A DNA stretch of 64,000 nt. It comes from Teratosphaeria epicoccoides (taxonomy: Eukaryota > Ascomycota > Dothideomycetes > Mycosphaerellales > Teratosphaeriaceae). The notes beneath the pieces were generated by a model. It had not been told where the DNA came from. It searched no databases and worked only from the letters and a program-made list of their open reading frames with translations. Shown one piece after another: positions 57,401-64,000 of this stretch. The stretch's first letter is position 1, and each line of letters opens with the position of its first letter. The stretch is from the NCBI GenBank assembly GCA_021401465.1, contig JADDMT010000082.1, forward strand, positions 62,001 to 126,000, written 5' to 3'. The position numbers and the translations under genes are program-made.

Positions 57401-59452
57401 CCTGAGTCGTCCTCCTCCATATCGCTTGCGTCCGACGGAATGTCCTTGCTAGTGACCTGCGGTGGTAGCGGTGGAGCAGGTACCTTGCCATCTTGCAGGT
57501 CCTTCTCGTCAACCGAAATCCTACGCACCTTATGCGTGTTCAGCACACCGCCCAATGCTGCATCACTGCTCACACCGTCCCGCTCCGGCGCCATCTCCGT
57601 GACCTTCTCCGGCACTTCAGGTGCATTCCTGCCTGAGCTTCTCCTAACACTTCCAAAAGAAGGCAGAGCTGGCCGCGGCTTCATGAGCTCTTCCATCTCA
57701 TCATCGATAGCTGGACTTCTCTCCCTAGCCTGAGCAGCGATGGCTTTTGGAGTCGCAGCAGCCGCGCCCGTAATCTCAACAACTTCGGGGTGTTCATCGA
57801 AGCTCACGCGCACCGACTTCTTCCTCTTAGGTGGAATTCCGTCCTGCGAGTACAAAGACGTAGTATCACTGGCATCGCTGGATGGAATTGCGTGTTGACT
57901 GATTGGGGAAAAAGTAGCCATGGGGCTGGCAGTCCGCACTGAAGAAGAAGGCGAGTGCTTCATAGCCGACTTGACCGGACTAATGTCGCGTGGTGGCGGG
58001 TGATGCCTTGCCCCGTAGATAACGGGCGAAGCAGAAAAGTGCGCGCTCCTAGACGGGCTCATGCTCACGTTCCGCCCTCGGCCAGCCTCGCCTGTTCCAC
58101 GCGGCACATCAAGGCTGTCAGATCGCTGATGGTTTGATGGAGCGACGTAGACTTTCGCAGGGCCAGCGGAGGTCTGCGTGACCCTGCCGGTATTTCCGAG
58201 CGCAGAAGCCGGAGTCTGTTCCGCCGCCTTCTCCTCGACTGCAGGATCTTCGCGGACAGTGGAGGGCTGCTTCTGCGGGGAACCTTGGACCCGTGGAGGA
58301 GTCGGACTCGGTGAAGATGACACTCTGGCTGGGTTGCGCGGTGGAGGCTGTGGCCCAGTCGCTGCAGGCTGCAGCTGTTGTCGCGTCTTCTTGGACGCAA
58401 TGGGAGCAGCTGAGGGTGTAGCAGATGCAGGCTTACCAGGCACAATGCTCCTTGTGCTTGGATCGTAGGTTCCAGGCACCAGAGCCGGAGCTTGAGGTAG
58501 TAGAGCCGGTGATGGCTGCACTTCCTTGCCAGCGTTCGGGTTCGGCTTCGCGATAAAGGTGCGAGTGCTTGGATCGTATACCATGATCGAATCCTTGGTC
58601 TCGTACGATGCGGTCCTGTTCGCTTCTAACAAAGGCGTGGGTCGAGCATGGTTGGACGGACCTGCCGCAGCCTGCTTTCCCACTGGACCAGTGTGATACC
58701 CTCCCATGCCATGTGTGTATCTTTTCGCGCCGGTCACAGGAGGGGTGGGACTCGCCATTGGTCTCGAGAAGTTTCTTGACCCACTGTCCTGTCTTTCCAG
58801 CTCATCGATCTCTGTTACGCCGGACAACCTCTTCGCCTGCCGCGACGTACCAGGCGGCGAGGCGAGACTGTGCCTATCCACACTTGACCCCCTCTTTCCT
58901 TGGCCCGGCGTCGGCGATAGTACGCGCTGCGGCGGCTCTAAGCTGGTGGAGCGTTTGTGTCCAGGCCCGACGATTGTTGGCAGTGCTGGCACCGGCGGAG
59001 CGTCGGTCGCGGGGCTTACAGCGCCGTTGGGACTCTGTCTGCTACCCGGGGATGGTGACCGGAATGTACGCTCGGTCATAGAACCGCCACTGTTCATGCG
59101 CGTGAGTCCACCCCTCGCTCCAGGCCCACCGCGCGTCCCGCTGCCTATGACACTACCGCTGCCCACTGATGACACCGAGCCGCGGCGCACCATGCGCTTG
59201 GTCTGTATGCTGCCGACCGGCTCAGGCGAGGTAGGACGGGACTTCAGGGCTGCAGCGGCAGCGGAGGAGGAAAGATTGGAGGCTGCAGCGGCCGCGATAG
59301 CTGCTGCAGCGGAGCTAGGCGGCATTGGCTGCACAGCGCATCATCAGTAACATGGCCGCAGTATCTTGCACGTGAAGGTCGTGATGCCGGCGGGAGATAC
59401 TTACCCGGCTTGCCGAGCTGCCACGTCTCCGCGACGAGAAAAGGCTGGGCAT
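54496..59452 (-). CDS. Large low-complexity Ser/Pro/Ala-rich conserved protein
   Basis: Two exons, 59452-59405 and 59328-54496, with a 76-bp GTAAGT...GCAG intron; 1,626 residues. The short first exon MPSLFSSRRRGSSASR joins in frame to an Ala-rich run; without it no upstream ATG fits. The protein is largely disordered: Ser/Pro/Arg repeats with many SPxR-like phosphosite contexts (MTERTFRSPSPG), acidic Asp/Glu patches (around residues 820-860 and 1250-1350), and basic stretches (SALKH, PKKKGFMGSILRRNKN). It ends in KKKKFGVLRRAFGLND. No enzyme domain or membrane segment is visible. I believe similar proteins occur widely in Pezizomycotina but cannot name the family; a cortical or cytoskeletal scaffold is only a guess. 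It is divergent from the epoxide hydrolase gene. Confidence 0.8.
59329..59404 (-). other. Intron of the large low-complexity gene
   Basis: 76 bp, donor CGG|GTAAGT, acceptor GTGCAG|CC, with a TTACTGAT branch-like site. It is phase 0 and joins a 16-codon first exon. Confidence 0.75.
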
Positions 59453-60249
59453 GTTGCTCCAATGGTTCGTTGTGTGCACGCGCACCTCGACCTAATGCAG
59501 CAGCGGTAACGCCTTGCCAAAGAACCTGGTGAATGGAATGGACGTGCTGGGGACTCAAGAAACGCCTGTAAAGGTGACTAATCACCGCTCGGGTGTCATT
59601 TGCTGCTGTCGTACATCATCGCGCCGTATAGACTTTGAGGAAATCAACACTCCGGACCACCATACGGAAACGAAAGCTGGTACATGAATTAAGCCATGTC
59701 GAAGAGCTCCACAGTGCTGGTCGCGGTAGCTTGACAAGAGAGTGACTGCTAGTGCGACCGCAGCAAGGATGAAGAAAGACGCCGACGAGGCTGTGTTATT
59801 TTATTGACAGAAGCTGGTCAAAAGGGTGGTGATGATGGACATGTCGAGATGTGGTTGTCCTATGATGAACCTTCGCGCCCGTTGTCATTTAAGCTTTGAT
59901 TCGTCGGCCATGACCTGGCGTTGCGCCACTGGCCAGTCTGCACGCACATTATGTTGGCATGAATGGTGAGACAGTAGTAATGGTCCTGACTTGCGCGAGC
60001 AACATGCAACTTGTAAAAGTCGCTCATCCAGATCCGCGCTTCAGTGGTTACTTTTTGACAGTCCAGCGGAACGTTCTGGATCGTGGAGCTCAGGCCAGTT
60101 TCCGGAAGCGTGGAGAGTTCAAGTCACCAAGCATACATAGGCCCGACACAAGGAGCACTAGTATGTAAAAGTAAGGTACGGTAGGTGTACCTAAGCATTA
60201 TTATTCTCACTCGTATGCCTCGTCTCACGCTGTCCGCTTCCACTCCCAG
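59453..60249. other. Divergent promoter region
   Basis: About 800 bp between the two head-to-head genes. It may contain the missing first exon of the epoxide hydrolase: ATGAATG|GTGAGA at 59959-59970 would splice in frame to 60250 and give Met-Asn-Gly-Thr-Ile-Ala, but the intron would be 284 bp. No other gene is supported. Confidence 0.4.
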
Positions 60250-61370
60250 GAACCATCGCAGAAGACTACATAGACTGCACCTCTTCCTGCGGCCTGAATT
60301 TCCACATCCTGAAATCTGGCGACAAAGGAAACCCACTCGTCCTCTTCTGCCATGGCTACCCAGAGCTCGCATATTCCTGGCGGAAGGTAATGCCGTCGAT
60401 AGCAGCAGCAGGCTACTACTGCGTCGCCCCCGACCAACGTGGCTACGGACGTACCACCGGCTGGCGGCGAGATGACTTCGAGCACACAGATCTGACGCAG
60501 TACACCATGTCCAACCTCGTCCGGGATCTCGTATGTTTGGTCTATCAATTGGGCTATAAGCAGGTCCACTGCATTGTAGGCCACGACTTTGGAGCAGTAT
60601 CGAGCGCAATGGCCGCACTCATGCGCCCGGACATGTTCAGAGCGACGATCCAGATGAGCCATCCCCATCACAAACCACCAGAGCCTGGCTTCGACTCTCA
60701 ACCACAGAAGCCAGAGGTTGATATCCAGGCCGAGCTGGCAAAGCTGAACCCATCCCGGAAACACTACAAATGGTACAACTCAACACCACACGCGGCAAAA
60801 GAATGGGAGAATCCCGAGCAAGGTCTCGAGACCTACCTTCGCGGTTATTTTCACCTCAAGTCCGCTGATTGGGACAAGAACGCTCCTCATCCGCTTAGAG
60901 AGTGGTCAGCAAAGGAGCTGGAAGTAATGCCAGAATACTACATCATGCAAGCTCAGCACACCCTGCCCCAAACTGTCGCGCACAACATGGTCGGTGAAGA
61001 CATCTCCAAGACATACTCCTGGCTGCCTCCCGCAGACCTCGCAGTGTATGTCTCTGAATGGTCACGGACAGGCTTCCAAGGCGCGCTCTCGTGGTACCGT
61101 GCGCAAACATCGAGTACGGCGCAGGGTGCGAAGGACATGTTTCTGTTCTCTGGAAGGAGGATCGAGGTGCCCTGCTCTGTCATCAGTGGTAAGCAAGATT
61201 GGGGCAATTTTCAGCAGCCAAGCGCGTTTGAGAGTTATGAGGACGAGAACGTGGTGGCAAAGGGCACGTTCAGAGGCGCGAAGTGGATAGATCATGCTGG
61301 ACATTGGGTGCAGCAGGAGCAGCCGGAACGGGTCGTGGAGGAGGTCAAGGGCTTTCTAGCGACTCTCTGA
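60250..61370 (+). CDS. Soluble epoxide hydrolase (alpha/beta hydrolase), 5' end unresolved
   Basis: The coding frame is certain from the acceptor CCCAG at 60249 to TGA 61368-61370, about 373 residues. The first ATG in frame (60390) is too late, since it would remove the oxyanion motif. In order: LVLFCHGYPE (HGxP oxyanion hole), the W-R-K segment, VAPDQRGYG, nucleophile elbow VGHDFGA (Asp nucleophile), a lid region with a MPEYYI Tyr, and the catalytic His in DHAGHW. This is the epoxide hydrolase variant of the fold, opening epoxides with water to diols, probably cytosolic because no signal peptide is seen. The role in the fungus may be detoxification or lipid-epoxide metabolism. Confidence 0.85.
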
Positions 61371-62201
61371 TGGTGAGTAGGGAAGAGCCGGACGAGATAT
61401 CGTTTGTGCGAAAGCTTTTACGCCCGGCAGGAAGCTTGGCTGGAGAAAGCTGCCTCTGGTTACTCTCCACGATGTCTGCCGAAGAGGAAGCGATCGCCGA
61501 AATTCAAACTCAAGAGCGCCCAGTGCGCGCTATCACTTATTTACTAGGCTGCACCCAACTGCGAAAGAGTGCTCACGATGACCACAAGCATCGAAAGAAG
61601 CGAGGGTGCTCAATGGGGAAAGCTCGTGAGGCTAGCACGTGGGTCCTCGGCAGCGACCACCCGTGCAATGATGATGTCAAAACGCCCTCGAGTCTCACGA
61701 AATCTTCAACAATACCTCACAGCACCCACAGCAACATCAACTAATATCCTGTGCACCTCAAACCCCACCAACTTTCACGCTATGCGGTAATGAATCCATC
61801 AGAGTTCGCAATAGGACGGCTACCACATGGGGCGCGGCCCCTTGCAACGCACTATTGCTTCACAGGCGAGATATGTAGGTGATGCAGCGCCATGCGACCC
61901 ACTCGAGATCCTCGTACCAAATCCACAATATCGACCAATGCCCCAGTCGCAGACGCGCCGCCCTCCTACATGCAAATGGGAATGGCGGTCACAGTGGACT
62001 GGTGATGCAGCGAAGGGCAGGTCCCCGTATCTGACCGACCACAGATATATTCTTTCCTCATCCTGCATCAATCTTATTGTCTCACCTGCTTCTTCCTCTG
62101 CCACAATTTTTACGACGTTGAACAATTTGGGGGCAAAGAAGCATTGGCCCATACACACTGTCGTTTCTGTCAACCTATCCAGTACTAATCAACCACACAA
62201 C
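61371..62201. other. Intergenic, upstream region of the cutinase-like gene
   Basis: 831 bp. A CACGTG motif is present near 61637. A 117-codon minus-strand ORF (61820-62173) begins only 28 bp from the cutinase ATG and has no motif, so it was not called. Confidence 0.5.
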
Positions 62202-64000
62202 ATGTCTATTGCGCTTGCTTTTTCTTCTCTGCTTTTTGCCGCTCCGGCCATTCTTGCACAAAGCACCGGCACCGGTTCCTGCACAGACGTTCACATATTT
62301 CTGTCCAGAGGATGGGACGAGGACTACGACAACCAAAGACAAATCATCCTCGCGAACGACATCTGCGCCGACCTGCCCGACTTGAGCTGCGACTATGAAG
62401 ACGTTGTCTACGACGCCTTCTCAGATGATTACTGCTCCGCCGTCGAGGGCGGTGATAGCGCCGGGCTGGCGCAGATTAATGCATACTACGCCAAATGCCC
62501 CTCTACCACTCTGGTCCTGAGCGGCTACAGCGAGGGCTCAAACATCATCGGCGATATCCTCGCTGGCGGCACCTGCGCGGACTTCACGCCACTGAGCACA
62601 ACATCGGGTGCTAGCTGCAACGTCGCTGCTGCGATGCTTTGGGGAGACCCGTGGCACACTCCAAACCAGCCGTACAATGTTTTGAATGGCACCGCTGGTC
62701 AGGGCGAGGGCGGTACGCGCAGCGATGCGGAATTGCAGACGCTGGACTACTACACGCCAAGACTGCACTCGTACTGCCAGTACGATGACTTGGTGTGCGC
62801 GACTGGTCTCGGAGCTGATCTTGTCAGCGCACACACGAACTATTTCGACTTATATTCCGAGGACGCCGCCTCGTGGGCTGCTGGCCTTGTAAGCTCTTTC
62901 CAGTCTGGCCAGTACTGTGGTATCACCTCTCCCACGTCGTCATCGGCCAATGCCCCGTTGACAAGCTCGTATAGCATTTTCGCCGGCTCGACGGCGACTT
63001 CGTCCAGCGTAGCGAGAGTTTCAGCGACAGTCTCGTCCAGCAAGATCAGCGTGGCGGCAGCTACACCATCCGGCAACATCAGCGTCCCGGCGCCCACCTC
63101 ATCCAGCGTTGTCAGCGCTTCCGCAAGCATCTCTTACAGTGCTCCTGTAAACTCAAGCTTGGCTTCCGCAACGCCGACAGAGATCATCACTGTCACAGAC
63201 GAGACGACAGTCTACACCACTATCTGCCCGTTGACAACTGCCGTCAGCGCGAACGGTTCGACGTCCGTGAGCGTCTGGACAGGCGTCTCGACCGTGACGA
63301 GCACCTACAACGCCACAATCACACGCACTGCCTCCGCTATCTCAGGCTCGATCGTCGCCCCCCCATCATCCGGCCCCAGCAACTCTGCAGCCCGCCCAGC
63401 AACTACCACCCTATCATCAGCAGCAGCTCCATCCACCATCACGCTCTACGCCACCCAAGACCTCACAATCACCATGTGCGCCTCGACCATCACAGACTGC
63501 CCCGCCAGCAGGACCCTCACCACCACCACCGCCATCCCAATCTCCACAACCATCACCACCCCATCCGCACACCCCATCAGCGCCACGAGCGGACCCCCAT
63601 CCTCACCCTCCTCTCTATCGCCCGGCTCGCCCACCGCCCTAGTCCGCGGTCCAATCTCCTCCACGACCACGATCAATGGCAGCCCAGCCGTCGTGGCCTA
63701 CGGAACCAGCACCTCAATGACGACGTACGCCAACTACCCGACATTCACCTTCACGACCGTCTACCCGGCCGCGACCTCGTTCTTCCGCGGCTGGTTCAAC
63801 GGCACCGCGCCGGCCGCCGGTGCCTCTGGAGCTGCGGGCGCGGGTGTGGTAGGCACTAGACCGGTCCCTGGCGTGGCGGCGACGGGCAGCAGGGCTGCTG
63901 TGAGCCGGGCGTCGTCGACGACGACGAGCACGTCTGCGCCAATTTCCAGCGGTGCGGCTAGCAGTGTTCGAGCTGCGGGATGGGTTGCGGGCGTCGTGGG
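62202..64000 (+). CDS. Cutinase-family (CE5) esterase with Ser/Thr stalk, possibly GPI-anchored; partial at right edge
   Basis: An open frame of 599 codons from ATG 62202 to the end of the window, no intron seen. Residues 1-19 are a signal peptide ending AILA. Residues 27-240 match the cutinase/acetylxylan esterase family: catalytic Ser110 in GYSEGS,  Asp196 in YDDLVC and His211 in SAHTNYF, with several paired cysteines. The enzyme hydrolyses ester bonds of cutin, xylan acetyl groups or similar; the substrate cannot be told. From about residue 241 on is a Ser/Thr/Ala-rich stalk with two VTDETTVYTTICP-like repeats, common in fungal wall proteins. The last visible residues turn small then hydrophobic (SSVRAAGWVAGVV), which suggests a GPI-attachment signal just beyond the edge. 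Most cutinases lack such a stalk. Confidence 0.85.
   Translation, partial: MSIALAFSSLLFAAPAILAQSTGTGSCTDVHIFLSRGWDEDYDNQRQIILANDICADLPDLSCDYEDVVYDAFSDDYCSAVEGGDSAGLAQINAYYAKCPSTTLVLSGYSEGSNIIGDILAGGTCADFTPLSTTSGASCNVAAAMLWGDPWHTPNQPYNVLNGTAGQGEGGTRSDAELQTLDYYTPRLHSYCQYDDLVCATGLGADLVSAHTNYFDLYSEDAASWAAGLVSSFQSGQYCGITSPTSSSANAPLTSSYSIFAGSTATSSSVARVSATVSSSKISVAAATPSGNISVPAPTSSSVVSASASISYSAPVNSSLASATPTEIITVTDETTVYTTICPLTTAVSANGSTSVSVWTGVSTVTSTYNATITRTASAISGSIVAPPSSGPSNSAARPATTTLSSAAAPSTITLYATQDLTITMCASTITDCPASRTLTTTTAIPISTTITTPSAHPISATSGPPSSPSSLSPGSPTALVRGPISSTTTINGSPAVVAYGTSTSMTTYANYPTFTFTTVYPAATSFFRGWFNGTAPAAGASGAAGAGVVGTRPVPGVAATGSRAAVSRASSTTTSTSAPISSGAASSVRAAGWVAGVV

Noticed and set aside
61820..62173. 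117-codon minus-strand ORF upstream of the cutinase-like gene
   Set aside because: Its ATG would be 28 bp from the cutinase ATG, leaving no room for two promoters; codon use is mixed and there is no motif.
1..64000. tRNA or rRNA genes, secondary-metabolite cluster, telomeric repeats
   Set aside because: None seen by eye: no cloverleaf-type sequence, no polyketide or peptide synthetase motif, and no TTAGGG arrays.

Overview
ORGANISM. The right-hand third carries filamentous-ascomycete genes with short GT-AG introns (54, 54, 61 and 76 bp) and a typical cell-wall, cutin and secretion gene set (GH128, cutinase family, palmitoyltransferase, Coq11-like). The left 45 kb is wrecked by a CpA-to-TpA mutation pattern typical of repeat-induced point mutation (RIP). 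Both point to Pezizomycotina, plausibly a plant-associated Dothideomycete; the order is a guess. LAYOUT. About 1-45,005 is a nested graveyard of LTR retrotransposons with no intact gene. I separate three families by their LTRs. Family A is a chromodomain Gypsy with LTR TGTCAT...ATGACA: copies A1 5437-12315 (+), A2 18541-23150 (-, 3' part missing) and A3 31679-38596 (+). Family B is a chromodomain Gypsy with LTR TGATA...TATCA: B0 1-972 (-, 5' end only), B1 973-12635 (+, its 3' LTR split by A1), B2 25030-31678 (-), and an extra LTR at 17526-17916. Family E is Copia with LTR TGTTAAA...TTTAACA: copy 1 13289-17525 (-), copy 2 3' end 23546-25029 (-), copy 3 38597-43242 (-). Unassigned Gypsy pieces lie at 17917-18540 and 23151-23545, with unplaced repeat debris at 12636-13288 and 43243-45005. 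About 45,005-64,000 is normal-composition gene space. MAIN OBSERVATION. In all three retroelement families a Cys-rich ORF lies on the strand opposite gag-pol, between the end of pol and the 3' LTR, and meets pol tail to tail (A: 11200-11817 and 37520-38122; B: 3400-4558 and 26908-28415; E: 13854-15880 and 24112-25029). In A and B it has a Cys-cluster N-terminus; in A a coiled-coil follows. In B a TATA element stands about 160 bp upstream of the ATG in both copies. It looks like a recurrent antisense passenger gene of fungal LTR retrotransposons. GENES, left to right. Small secreted Cys protein (-, 45202-45402); a probable 3' exon of an unrecognised gene (-, 46241-46537); COQ11-like reductase (+, two exons, 47835-48797), convergent with a PFA5-like palmitoyltransferase (-, 48865-50247); secreted GH128 glucanase with a PAN-like Cys domain (-, three exons, 50963-52490); a 1,626-residue low-complexity conserved protein (-, 54496-59452); soluble epoxide hydrolase (+, 60250-61370, start unresolved); and a cutinase-family esterase with a long Ser/Thr stalk running off the right edge (+, 62202-64000). 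They form no pathway or cluster. The three secreted enzymes and the small secreted protein share an extracellular theme; the small secreted protein sits within 200 bp of the RIP boundary, as expected in a compartmentalised genome.
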